From: Saccoglossus kowalevskii
Taxonomy: Eukaryota; Hemichordata; Enteropneusta; Harrimaniidae
DNA length: 22,340 nt
Reading direction: 5' to 3'
NCBI RefSeq assembly: GCF_000003605.2
Contig: NW_003109584.1
Coordinates: 41,938 to 64,277, forward strand
In this document: piece after piece, positions 9,643 to 19,517 of the stretch
Layout of the letters: each line of letters begins with the position of its first letter
How positions within the stretch are numbered: position 1 is the stretch's first letter
The notes under the pieces: model-generated
Databases searched by the model: none
What the model saw: only the letters and a program-made list of their open reading frames with translations
Told to the model about the DNA's origin: nothing
Translations under genes and position numbers: made by a program

Positions 9643-9773
9643 CTTTCGATAAAGGCGAGGGATTATTTGCACTATCAGAAATGATGGCCTTAGTGAGTGT
9701 ACAACCAAGGGGAGTACTTTAATCCTGCTCTTATAATCTCCCCTGTGGTTTAAGTCGCTTGTCTCCTCGAAAT
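9643..9773 (-). CDS. candidate internal exon on the minus strand
   Basis: On the minus strand the segment is preceded by a pyrimidine-containing ttttctgacccag acceptor and followed by the donor CGAAAG/GTGAGTG, a perfect match to the metazoan AAG/GTGAGT consensus. One frame is open throughout (2 bases plus 43 codons, leaving in phase 0). The other two frames stop. The peptide starts FEETSDLNHRGDYK and has a hydrophobic middle (VLPLVVHSL, FLIVQII). I recognise no family. The segment also contains a 7-bp inverted repeat, aggggag (9708-9714) with ctcccct (9738-9744), so it could instead be part of a dispersed repeat. Confidence 0.3.
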
Positions 9774-10151
9774 CTGGGTCAGAAAATTATTGAGTGACAA
9801 TCTATGAGCAGTATATACACATGCATAAATATCAGGCTGACAGGGAGTCTAGAGGTTATCATTCAATAATGAACAAATCATGTAAGTATAGAGCAGTGAT
9901 AAACTCCCGATAAATATCTTTACTGGTCCCCGCAGCACACATACAATACGAGAGATCCGATCTCTGCTTTATAGCTGATGTTCCATACATATGTACATAA
10001 TACTTATTCCCAACACTCAAGACGTGTTCAGCTCTTTACATACAGCGCTCAAGTTTGCGCTTCTCCCCACATACTAGTACAGCGCTTTGGAATTTGTGCA
10101 GCTTCCTGAACATAACACTCTGTTCAAAGAATTGTGCAGCTCCTCAAACAC
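9774..10151. other. unassigned, somewhat GC-richer DNA
   Basis: A word of the form gaatttgtgcagcttcctga near 10089 recurs in altered form as gaattgtgcagctcctcaaa about 40 bases later, suggesting a local duplication. The pair cagcgctcaag and cagcgctttgg also recurs. No gene was seen. Confidence 0.5.
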
Positions 10152-10990
10152 ATATCTATAATTGTAATCTGGCCAATAAGATTTGATAACAAAGCTGATC
10201 TTCTGACCAATATGAATTGATATATATGCTGATTACCCGCCAATATGATTTGAAATCCATGATGAGTACCTGGCCATAATGATTTGATATCTATGCTGAT
10301 TACCTGGCCAATATGATTTGAAATCCATGATGAGTACCTGGCCATAATGATTTGATATCTATGCTGATTACCTGGCCAATATGATTTGAAATCCATGATG
10401 AGTACCTGGCCATAATGATTTGATATCTATGCTGATTACCTGGCCAATATGATTTGAAATCCATGATGATTTCCTGGCAAATATATGATTTGATATCTAT
10501 GCTGATTCCCTGAGCAATATGATTTGATATCTATGCTAATTTCCTGGCCAATATTGTTGATAGCTATGCTAATTCCCTGGCCAATATATGGTTTGATATC
10601 TATGTTGATTCCCTAAGCAATATTGTTTGATAACAATGTTGATTTCCTGACCAATATTGTTTGATATCTATGTTGATACCCTGGCCAATATTGTTTGATA
10701 ACAATGCTGATTTCCTGACCAAAATTGTTTGATATCAATGCTGATTCCCTGGCCAATATATGGTTTGATAACAATGCTGGTTCCCTGGCCAATATTGTTT
10801 GATATCAATGCTGATTTCCAGGCCAATATGATTTGATATCTATGCTGATTTCCTGACCAATATTGTTTGATAATCAAAGCTGATTCGCTGGCCAATATGA
10901 TTTGACACCTATGCTGATCTTCTGGCAAATATGGTTTATACCTACAGTGTATGCTGATTCCCTGGCCAATATGGTTTATATTTATGGTGA
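10152..10990. repeat. 34-bp minisatellite, about 24 units
   Basis: Units of 33-36 bases follow each other without spacers, with a consensus gatttgatatctatgctg followed by attccctggccaatat. The first is partial (10152-10179), clear units begin at 10180, and the last two are degenerate. Variation is greatest at both edges. On the minus strand long frames stay open (10124-10396 and 10668-10928) although 34 is not a multiple of three, because every minus frame of the unit happens to lack stops. I treat these as non-coding. No spacers are present, so this is not CRISPR-like. Confidence 0.98.
10247..10450. repeat. 68-bp dimer repeated three times exactly
   Basis: Inside the 34-bp array, two distinguishable unit types alternate (gatttgaaatccatgatgag and gatttgatatctatgctgat), and the dimer is present three times with no difference, at 10247-10314, 10315-10382 and 10383-10450. 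This is a higher-order repeat and a sign of recent unequal exchange or slippage. Confidence 0.97.
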
Positions 10991-12687
10991 ACCCTTAAAA
11001 ACTACTAGAGCAATAACCTAAGCAAGCGCATATTGCAAGCAATCCTAATACTAAGCTCAAATGACGTCAATACATTGAGAGGTACTAATACTGGTCATTA
11101 AGAAGCCTGTTATTTCAGTACATGTCATACCCTGGTTCTTGCAAGGACAATGAAGTACACTGTTTCACCAAGTTTCCCTCAAGTCAAAATAACACTTCAC
11201 CAACCAAACTGTCCACATCTCAAGCCCACAGACAGTACTATATTTACTCTCTTTGAAGCCCAACTTTTAAACATACCGGTACATATTTTGGTGGTATCAT
11301 ACTCACTAGCGCATGGGCCTCTAAAGGCCACAATCAATGAATAATTTGTTTCTGATCAGCATACACCAAAATACTACAAAAAAAGAAAGAAAAACCGACA
11401 AAAAAACATTTCAAAACTTAATCTATGCAAAATTATATATAATAATTTCCACAGCCCCTTGGCCATCCCTGGAGTGTATGCACATAATCCAAATAAGAAA
11501 TCCTTTCAAATATCCTGGAAACAAAGTAAAGTTTAACAAAAATGTTATCAATAAATATTGTACACATTTTGAGGTAAAAATATTTGAAATTAAGTAATGC
11601 TTGGTTTCTCAGACAACAATGTTTAATATTTCAAACTTTCATGGGAATAAAAATGTGTAGATTATAGTCAAAAAATAACAGCACATTTCATACTGAAATG
11701 TAGTTCAGTGAAATGCTGTAACAAATGTGTTAAAAAAACTGCTGTTGACTTAGGTATGTTGGCAACCATGGTAACCCATACTGGGAAGATGGTCACCATA
11801 GTACAGCTTAAGTTTACATTCAGCAATATGAATTCATGAATACTTGGCCCTACACAGTCACATGGATACAACTTTTTTTAATTTTGTAGAATTCCATAAT
11901 GTCACATTCACACATTCAATTTATCTTAAAAAAGTCTACTAAAATTTGGACCACAAAAAAAAACATGATTTAGGTGAATGTCATCAACAATCTATATCAC
12001 TAATTATCAGCTAAAAATTTAATGCATTTTCTCAAAGCAGTTTTTTTTCCAAAATATTAATTTGTACTGAGAAAAAAAAATCGCAAAGTGGACGGATGTG
12101 TGTGCAAATCAATAGTTATGTAACACCGTTGAAACAAAAAGTTGCATAAAAACATGTCAACAATGCATGACGCACGGACACAGATTTCAAAACACAAGTT
12201 ACTCTTTTCCGACAGGGAACTATATGTCTGACATACAACTCGCTAAGCTTTAGTATTTCAGCCTGCGAGGCGACAGGGGAAAGAATATTGGTAGCTCTCT
12301 TGGTAATTCACGGAATGGATCCACAACTAGACAGAATTGAAGCTTTACAGTTTTTAAAATTGATACTGACAAAAGACTGATACAAAATTAATTTGTATAG
12401 TGTTGAGTCTACTCAAATAAATGGTGGTACATGTAACTTGCAGTCAGCTGCCTACGATCTAATAATTTTCAGCAGCCAATGAAAAAAAATGTGGTTGTCA
12501 TGACTACCAAAATAGTGGGAACTAGAGGGCTGTCTACTTTTTCTACAATTAAAATAATTTAACACCCTCCTGCTCTCCTAAAACAAAATATTATGAATTA
12601 CATTTTGTTTTTTAGCTGTAGTTAATTGTCATGCATAGCATAAAGAAAAAAATATTTGCACTAGATTTTATTTTCACTCATATTAAA
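10991..12687. other. unassigned AT-rich DNA
   Basis: No gene was recognised. The word ggcaaccatggtaac at about 11761-11775 resembles an RFX X-box. A 12262-12302 segment has exon-like borders (atttcag before, gtaatt after) and two open frames. One of those frames runs unspliced from about 12174 to a TGA at about 12381, with the peptide ERILVALLVIHGMDP in it, but nothing distinguishes it from a chance frame. The plus frames 11150-11344 and 11337-11597 have no recognisable content. Another actagaggg word lies near 12524. Confidence 0.4.
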
Positions 12688-12711
12688 GTGAAAATAATTT
12701 ATTCCACAGTA
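12668..12711. mobile_element. end fragment of a MITE related to the one at 14080
   Basis: Bases 12688-12711 match the right end of the complete MITE (14257-14280) at 21 of 24 positions, including attccacagta. Just inside it an 11-bp inverted repeat, ttattttcact (12668-12678) with agtgaaaataa (12687-12697), reproduces the GYGAAAATAAA theme of that element. The opposite terminal repeat was not found, so this is probably a truncated or internally deleted copy. Confidence 0.7.
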
Positions 12712-12771
12712 GAGTATTATGTGACTAACCCTGAATCAAAGTTATATACCCCAAATACCCTGAAAGTCACG

Positions 12772-12804
12772 TATTTATGATGCATTTATGATGTATTTAT
12801 GATG
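12772..12804. repeat. 11-bp tandem repeat, three copies
   Basis: The unit tatttatgatg is repeated three times, the second copy beginning with c instead of t. It is a minor slippage repeat. Confidence 0.85.
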
Positions 12805-13995
12805 GATCACATCGCCCTCTTAATAAAACTGACGACTGCACAGCAGAGATATTACCGGTAAGAATGTATATTCAATTAAGTAGCTGGTTCATTTCTGACC
12901 CATCTGACACATGGCAAAATAGGATTTTATTCAAACATTTTAATACAAGGATTTCAAACACTTAATGTCTGCTGATTCCATACTTGAAAATAAAAGCATT
13001 TGATGGAAAAGTGACTGGAAATGTCAAGCAGGTTTCGCAACAAACGGTGAGAATATGAGTCGTGCAGGTATGTCAAACTGACAAAATAAATGCCCTTTTT
13101 AGAAATTATAGAGTCCGACTGATTAATATGGTTACCTTTCATTTATTGAATATTTAGTCTGATGTAAGAAAAAACACAGAGTTTATGAATTCCTAAGATT
13201 AGATATTATTCCTCAAACATAGCATAATTATTACAACCTTGTCCATTGTGATTCTAAATATTGAATAAAAAATAAGAATTCAGATGGATACAAGGTAAAA
13301 ATGCACTTGCTGCGTGGTAAGAAACTTAGAATAAAAGTTCTGATACAATACATCTAAACAACATAAAAATGTTGTTCCTCAATTGAAACTACTGTGCATG
13401 TGTAACAGTAAAACTAATGCAAATATTCAAGCAAGTAATTATTTGGAAGATTTTGTCTACTAAAATTCTGACTGATCACAGAACTGCGCTTTTTTTGGTT
13501 CTCTAAAATTTTGTCCATTTTAAATTTTTTTATTTGACCTATTTGTGTTAAAAGTAGTTTAGCAACCAAACCATTTTATCTGGATTTTGTGAGTAACAGC
13601 ATAAAATAAAAGCCATATTGTAAAAGTCAATCAAGTTTTAATAGTAGCCATGACGACATTAGGATACTGATGTTAATTAGTCACTGTTACAAAATTTGGT
13701 GATTTTCCCAAACACAAGAAATTCACAAAAATCATTAAACTAAAGCAGTTTACAGTACCTATTTCAAAGTACAAAGTACTTTTCTGACAAAGTAGGTAAT
13801 AAAAATACCATATTTGCTCTATTACATGAACAAGCTCATTGCATTTATTGAATGAATTATCAAAATATATCTCAGTCTGACCATTGACATGTCTGTCATT
13901 TATGTAAGTAAACACACTAATAATGAATAATCAAATTAATTACAAGTCAATGTCAATGACATAGTCCAAGTTTTTATTATAGACACAAGATATTT
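12805..13995. other. unassigned AT-rich DNA
   Basis: No gene was seen. Isolated donor-like words (ccg/gtaaga near 12857, gcag/gtatgt near 13065) have no convincing exon attached. Confidence 0.45.
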
Positions 13996-14340
13996 GTGAC
14001 TGCAGTCTGCCAGTCAGCCATTTTGGATTTGATGGTGACAAAAATACATGTACGTTCATCCCATATGATATCTGATGTACTGTAGAGTACTTTATTTTCG
14101 CTTGGAATTTATTTTCGCTGAAGGGATGATTCCGTGAAAATAAAATCCAGCGAATATACATTTTTTCCTATATTTTACATTAATCTCATCAAAAATCAGT
14201 GAAAATAAATTCCAAGCAAAACGCCAAAAAAGCTTTTTCAGCGAAAATAAATTTCAGCGAAAATAAAGTATTCCACAGTATGTGTGAAGTTTGTGCTTGA
14301 TCATTCCGTGCATCTGTTCATCCATGCAGCCATAAAAAAA
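13996..14340. repeat. older dispersed repeat interrupted by a MITE
   Basis: The part left of the MITE (about 13998-14079) contains gtcagccattttggatttg and ggtgacaaaaatacat. The part right of it begins tgtgtgaagtttgtgcttga. Both halves have counterparts around 17595-17760 (gtcagccatactgaatttg, gtgacaaatatgcat, tgtgtgaagttttaacttga). In the second locus the two halves occur in the opposite order, about 75 bases apart. That suggests a tandemly arranged unit or a larger element read from different starts. Confidence 0.7.
14080..14278. mobile_element. complete TA-flanked MITE (Tc1/mariner-like ends)
   Basis: This non-autonomous element of about 199 bp has terminal inverted repeats of about 42 bp (14080-14122 and 14237-14278) that differ at only a few positions. 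The ends read CTGT(A/G)GA(G/A)TACTTTATT, and both flanks are TA, the target duplicated by Tc1/mariner-type transposases. The motif GYGAAAATAAAWT occurs six times: twice in each terminal repeat and twice inside (14134 and 14199). It has no coding capacity. The terminal repeats can pair, so the transcript or single strand would fold into a long hairpin. Confidence 0.88.
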
Positions 14341-14788
14341 CTATCAATATTCCAAAACTATACATTTTTTATGATGACAAACTAAGCAACATTTTTTGTT
14401 GGTTGGCAATCTTCAAATCATACTTAATTTAATTGCCATGTTCATCTCTACATTTATAATTTAATTTTCATAACACACTGATTAATTGTCAGTATGTACA
14501 TGTATATTCATGAACTTTATTAACTGGCAAGAACCTGATTTAAGAGATTCAATGACATTCCCAACATTCATAGGGTAATCCTTTAATCAGGGAAACATTT
14601 AAGAGAAATGTTATCATTGACAAAAGTGGAGCTGAGTCAAGATGGCTGCCAAATGAAATCAGCTAAAAGTCTTGTCTGAAGATAACAGAAACATATGAAA
14701 GAGTTACGAGGATTTTATACTAGTTTGAAAAATCCCACCCCCCTAAATCATCAGTGTAAATTAATTATAGCTTTGATTTTGTCCACAG
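14341..14788. other. unassigned DNA
   Basis: It includes a GC-richer word gtcaagatggctgccaaat near 14636 that resembles the cagccat part of the dispersed repeat in inverted form. No gene was seen. A pyrimidine-rich stretch at the right end leads into the candidate exon at 14789. Confidence 0.45.
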
Positions 14789-14917
14789 ACCATCAGTTAC
14801 GCAGCCTATGATACGGATAGGGCTATGTCTCCAGACAAGCATGGCAGTATCTATGGTAGAACAATTTTATATCAGGCCATGTGCAAAAGAGCTATCAAAA
14901 GCATGAATGCTCAGTAA
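14789..14917 (+). CDS. candidate 3'-terminal exon
   Basis: The acceptor gattttgtccacag precedes an open frame of 42 codons that ends at TAA (14915-14917). An AATAAA polyadenylation signal follows at 14952-14957. The peptide starts TISYAAYDTDRAMSPDK and ends AIKSMNAQ. Its composition is clearly less AT-biased than the flanks at the start and it reads like a normal globular protein tail. I recognise no family. A second frame is also open to 14906. A donor at TATG/GTAGAA (after 14858) or CA/GTAAAA (after 14913) would make it internal instead. Confidence 0.4.
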   Translation, partial: TISYAAYDTDRAMSPDKHGSIYGRTILYQAMCKRAIKSMNAQ

Positions 14918-14957
14918 AAAAAAATTAAAATTCTTTGAACATCAGTCAGACAATAAA

Positions 14958-15769
14958 GAATGTTTATAATTCGGAACATGGGGCACGGACAGTATTATGA
15001 ATGAAAAGATTGGCAGGCGTCGGTATTAGATTTCAACTTGCTGTTCATTCAATTTTGTAATGGATTTAAAGTTACAATGAAATGTTACTGGTCAGCTCAG
15101 TATTATAAGTAATGTAAAGTCCAAAAAATTGGAAAAATTTCTTGAGACGAGAATGTTATGGTGACTTTAGAAAATTTATTTGTTCCTTTGCCATCAAATA
15201 ATATTATCGACATAATATTGCTTACAACTGTTGCATTCAAGCCATGTCTTGTTTGTTTTGCAATAGTTAAATGTCTTTTCAATTTCTCCTCATACAAAGG
15301 TATGTTCTAGATTTGTTCTTATATAGTAGACAATGTTTATGGTCAAAATAATGTATCATTCAGATTTGTATTTAAATTACATATCCAGTAAGCTATTATA
15401 ATTCAGTAATTTCCACAATGACAGTGATTAATCTTCTCAAATTACATTGCACAGACCAGTCAGACTCTATGCTATACGGCTCTAGTAAAGCCCAGTAATA
15501 ATAAAGCAGTCACAAACAATGTAAATACAGCCAGTATTTACTAAAAAAGATTTTTTTTGATAGATTTGTCAACTACACACAGTGTTATGGCAAGCCTGCA
15601 CTCAAGAAAAAAACAACATTTACTTCCTTTCCCTTTGACAAGCTAATAAATAAAATAAAAATTTTGCCGCTGGGGAAACGAATGTGATATTTAGTCAACT
15701 TTCCATGAATCCGTAAATAAAGGTAGCGTATATATGTAACAATTTATTGATGTAATTAACAATACACAT
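14958..15769. other. unassigned AT-rich DNA
   Basis: No gene was seen. If the terminal exon is real, transcription would end in the first tens of bases here. Confidence 0.45.
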
Positions 15770-15796
15770 TAACCTTTGATCTTTGAACTTTGACCA
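15770..15796 (-). promoter_or_regulatory. four nuclear-receptor half sites with DR1 spacing
   Basis: On the plus strand four hexamers, TAACCT, TGATCT, TGAACT and TGACCA, follow each other with a single T between each pair, giving a strict 7-base period. On the minus strand these read as AGGTCA-like half sites in direct repeat with one-base spacers, the arrangement (DR1) bound by HNF4- and RXR-type receptors. It may be functional or simply a 7-bp slippage repeat. Confidence 0.5.
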
Positions 15797-17590
15797 ATTA
15801 CAGTGATTTACATGTATTGGCCTAAAGAGAGAACACAGTATGTCTCCAATAATGTATGTCCTTAAAATAAGACTCTTTCTAAATGAGTGGATGGGTTTCA
15901 TTCAATTAATAACACAGTATACAGTCCACCTATGCTTATTTCGGTTGGATTTCAATATGGGTTTCAATATGGGTTCAATATAATACACAATTTTTACTAT
16001 AAAAAATAGCAGTAATTATGAATTATATTAATAGCCTCCATTTTAGCGGAAAAAGGTAAAATTGGACATCCATCATGAAAGTAATTCATTACCATAACTG
16101 TTCTACTAGTGGCACACAATTTAATACATAAACAACACACGTGTGATTAAGATCAATTAGTAGCACACAGGCGTTAATAGAAAATGACAGAGGTGTGTCT
16201 TATGTGCATTATTCTATTAAAGATGTATTCAGTATAGTTGAGCATTTTTCTATTGTGACTTGGCTGAGTAACTATTAAAACATAACTAGTGCTTCTTGAC
16301 CAATCAGAATGTTGTATTGCTGGACTTTATATACACTAACTGTCCTGTTTTTGAGTCTTTTACTCTAGTCAAATTTCTTTGTTTTCATATTTTGTCCGAG
16401 GACTTGTGTAGCATATTGCATTTGAAAGTAGGGGCTTGGTCCCCCTTCCCATTACAAATTTCAGGCAAATTAGTTTACAGGACAAACTGAAAGTGTGTTT
16501 CCACAAAATATACATGTACTGGTAGATGATTTGGGGTGGTGGCTTACAAGTCAGATAAAGCTCTCTTCTTGAATATAAAGTCCTCACTGCGATAAAATGT
16601 CAAGGCCATAGTCGGCATCATACATAAATTAATATGAGAATATTGTTACAAAGTTCAAACAAAAAATTACCCTTTAAATTAAGTTTCCAATGAGATAATA
16701 TTTCATCATTAAAATGACGAGAACGAAAATAAAAGATATATTAGTGTATGATATTTATTGTATGGTTATATGTAATGCAGATCTCATGAGATCTCATGTT
16801 TTAGCAAGGTATATGAATGTGTGAAACATATTTTCAACCTCGGTATTGATCGTAGAACACAGAGGATAATAGACAGTGTTAACCGTATTTGAAAACAAAA
16901 AATATAACTTCGTTAGTAAAAGAAAGAACACTAGCAGAAACAGCCGCAGATGAACACTAAGTACTTCTTTTGCTGAATTTGTATAAAGTATTTAGTACTG
17001 TAGTATTTAGAAATACATGTACAATTTTGTGAACATCTCGCAACTTCAACTTGCATGAAATCTTTATCACATATTTTACCGCTTGCATACTCTCATATTA
17101 TAAATTCTTGTGGTAATATATTTTGCGAAACTACCCAAATCAAAGATGAAGAAAGTGAAATAGAATTTGAGAATCACCATGAGAATGGTGAATCACAAGG
17201 TACAAGATGAGGAGATGAAATAAGCTAAAACGTTTCAACATCGGATGGCTAAAGTTTCAAAACATTGGTCAGAAAATTTAGAGCAGTGAATAGGGTTAAT
17301 CAGGGTTTGAAGTTTTCAAATTCCTATCATGGATGCATAGCATTGCTTTGTAATGCATCGGGTGACCTGCAACATCACATCAAATAATGTCACCATAATA
17401 CTTAGTAAGAATGTACACTTGTATAATTGTAAAATATAAACGACACTGTCTAGTCACATTTGCTATGAAAGCAGGGTCTTCAGTGAAGATAGGTTTCCTA
17501 TTTATACATGGTTTCAGTTTAGATAGGGTTCACAGTATTTTTCAGGTGATTATTCTCAAGTCCCCGTTATTATACAGTTATATTTGAGAT
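15797..17590. other. unassigned AT-rich DNA
   Basis: It holds a short tandem of tttcaatatgggt at about 15950-15985 and a perfect 16-bp palindrome agatctcatgagatct at 16779-16794. No gene was recognised. The short open frames at 16296-16490 (plus) and 16369-16587 (minus) overlap each other and show no family features. Confidence 0.45.
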
Positions 17591-17765
17591 ATATACAAAT
17601 ATACAATATATGACCTAATGTGCAATGTATGTGTGAAGTTTTAACTTGATTGGTCCAGACAAGTTTAGACATGGGTCTGAGGATTTGAATTTATTTAAAT
17701 AAAATGACTGCCCGTCAGCCATACTGAATTTGCTTGTGACAAATATGCATTTGCATCTATCAACA
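17591..17765. repeat. second copy of the dispersed repeat, MITE-free
   Basis: The segment aatgTAtgtgtgaagtt (TA at 17628-17629) corresponds to the two flanks of the MITE at 14080-14278 joined at a single TA. Downstream, gtcagccatactgaatttg and gtgacaaatatgcat match the left flank of that locus. The copy therefore preserves the pre-insertion state. Its outer limits are uncertain. Confidence 0.7.
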
Positions 17766-18630
17766 CACAGAGATCAACTCAGCTTTTGGCAAGGCAGATA
17801 TCTTGTGAATACCCTAGCTGTTGTATTTATTATAGTACACATACTACTCAAAGTGTCAAAGGATTCAAACACAATTTTGCTGACAATACATATTTATAGT
17901 AACTATTATAAGATTTCATTATTTTTGTTCTCATTTTGCAAATAAATTTCTTTTTTTTTGTTTAGGAATACATAAGCCTTACGGAGTAGTTTGAAAAGCG
18001 ATCAAAAGTTCAATTCTTTTGTGCGACTAGGAATTCAATCAGATAATAGCCACATATCTACTCCACGTGTTTGCGATTGTACAGTCTCAGCAGACTGTCC
18101 AAGACACCCATTGTGATTTAATGTCATGCCTCGTCAAACACAATGACAACAACAGCAATACTGTCAATAGTTGTTGCAGAAAGGAGATTCATAGACAGCC
18201 ACGTGCAGTGGTAAAGTCAGTAAATCAAGCAGCAATCATTTGATGGTCGAGTTTTGTTTGTAAACATTGACCATGAAATATTAATCTGACAAAATAGAAA
18301 ATATGACCCACTGTGTATTAAAATAAGAATCAAGATGATTCCATAATCATTCTCATGTAGTTATTATTTGAATTTGTGAATAATTTTAATTTTTATTTAA
18401 ATTCTTATATTTATATTTAATTATTGTGATTTGCACAAATGTCCATGTGTTACCGTAGCTACATCTAAATCTCACAAAAGTTATTGCGGCTCACTGCCTG
18501 AAGAAAATCTGTCAAAATCTCACTGTTATAAAATTTCTTGTCATTCCGTGACAATTCATCTCTCACACAAAATAAAACTGATTTATAGAACTCCGAGCAA
18601 ACACATTTTGTTCATCATGGAAACATGCAA
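17766..18630. other. unassigned DNA with one acceptor-like site
   Basis: At about 17949-17965 a long T-rich tract ending in tttag is an excellent 3' splice site in form. The frames that follow stop quickly (one reads EYISLTE before TAG). A minus-free, plus-strand frame is open at about 18030-18243 and includes MSCLVKHNDNNSNT, without start or splice support. I make no gene call here. Confidence 0.35.
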
Positions 18631-18747
18631 ATGAGAAGTAAATATATTTTCTCTAGGACAGGTGATGTGGATCTCAACAAACCCATTAACAGAATTTATA
18701 ACAGCCCATGGCACTATCAAGTGCATTTTTCCATTTTCTTCAAATAA
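18631..18747 (+). CDS. small open frame or exon-like segment
   Basis: An ATG-initiated frame of 38 codons ends at TAA. A good acceptor (tattttctctag, ending at 18656) lies inside it. A spliced reading would begin after it and keep the same frame, with the peptide TGDVDLNKPINRIYNSP. The peptide looks protein-like but is short, no matching donor is evident (only caa/gtgcat at 18721), and I recognise no family. Confidence 0.18.
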   Translation: MRSKYIFSRTGDVDLNKPINRIYNSPWHYQVHFSIFFK

Positions 18748-18940
18748 TAAAAATCTATATTTCCAAGGATTGAAGGGATCTCAGCATCGTTAGTTACAAA
18801 ATCTCGCTTGGCATGATGTAGCATTTCAAAATCTTGCTGAGGTTTGATTCAGGCTTTTTACTGAACCTAATGCTAGACACGCGACAAGAACTTTAACGTG
18901 AATGCAGAAGTTGTTGGTCTGCTAAGTAAAGAATGAAGGT

Positions 18941-19131
18941 GTGGGGGAGGGATGGGGTGGTGTAGGGGTAGAGAAAGATGGGATGGTGTGGGGGGAGGGA
19001 AGGATGGGGTGGTGGGCGAGAAGGATGGGGTGGTGGGCGAGAAGGGATGGGAAGGTGTGGGAGGGATGCAGTGGTGTGGGAGGGATGGGGTGGTGTGTGT
19101 GTGGGGGGGGGGGGGGTAATGGGGTGTGTGG
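18941..19131 (+). repeat. G-rich low-complexity tract, quadruplex-prone
   Basis: The plus strand is almost entirely G, A and T in words such as gggatggggtggtg, with many runs of three or more G and a G14 run at 19103-19116. A 21-bp unit aaggatggggtggtgggcgag is present twice exactly (19000-19020 and 19021-19041). The spacing of G runs satisfies the usual G-quadruplex pattern several times over. Frames open here encode only Gly/Trp/Arg or Pro/His/Ser repeats and are not called genes. Confidence 0.95.
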
Positions 19132-19517
19132 TATACTGCTTATTTTGAAAAATATGTTTGGTAAGACATACTATTACACAAATCAAATAAACAAGACTCC
19201 ATGATGTGATTGTCATAGCATCAGTTGACCAAGACTAGGAAGAAACTCACAAGTGTCAAACATTTGAAAATCAATTAAATGAGGACTGGTCAACTAACAG
19301 AGAAATACAATAGCTAGCATAAATGTGGAATGGTCCACATGCTGAACTAGTTCAGATCTGCCTGCGGGGCTGCATGAACTAGTATAATGTAATCACACAG
19401 AGAGAGAAAATATATCGGAAATAACAGATACAACGTCAGATACAGTGATGAAGAAGGTGGGAGATAATCACCGTGGTAATTGCATCCTAGCAACAAATAA
19501 GCATTTTAATGTCACAG
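19132..19517. other. unassigned DNA with clustered palindromes
   Basis: Two inverted repeats sit side by side: atgtgga/tccacat (19323-19340) and the perfect palindrome tgaactagttca (19343-19354). A further tgaactag follows at about 19375-19382. No gene was seen. Confidence 0.5.

Noticed and set aside
10152-10990. CRISPR-like regular repeat array
   Set aside because: Units are directly adjacent with no spacers, they vary gradually, and the window is eukaryotic. It is a minisatellite.
12174-12381. Open plus-strand frame of about 70 codons with a protein-like stretch
   Set aside because: It lacks an ATG. Frames this long are expected several times by chance in a window this size, and the splice-like borders at 12262 and 12302 support two competing phases equally.
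18030-18243. Open plus-strand frame of about 70 codons ending in a Lys/Gln-rich tail
   Set aside because: No start codon near the beginning, no donor or acceptor that fits, and length within chance expectation.
18893-19216. 107-codon proline/histidine-rich minus frame and glycine/tryptophan-rich plus frame
   Set aside because: Low-complexity translation of the G-rich tract on both strands.
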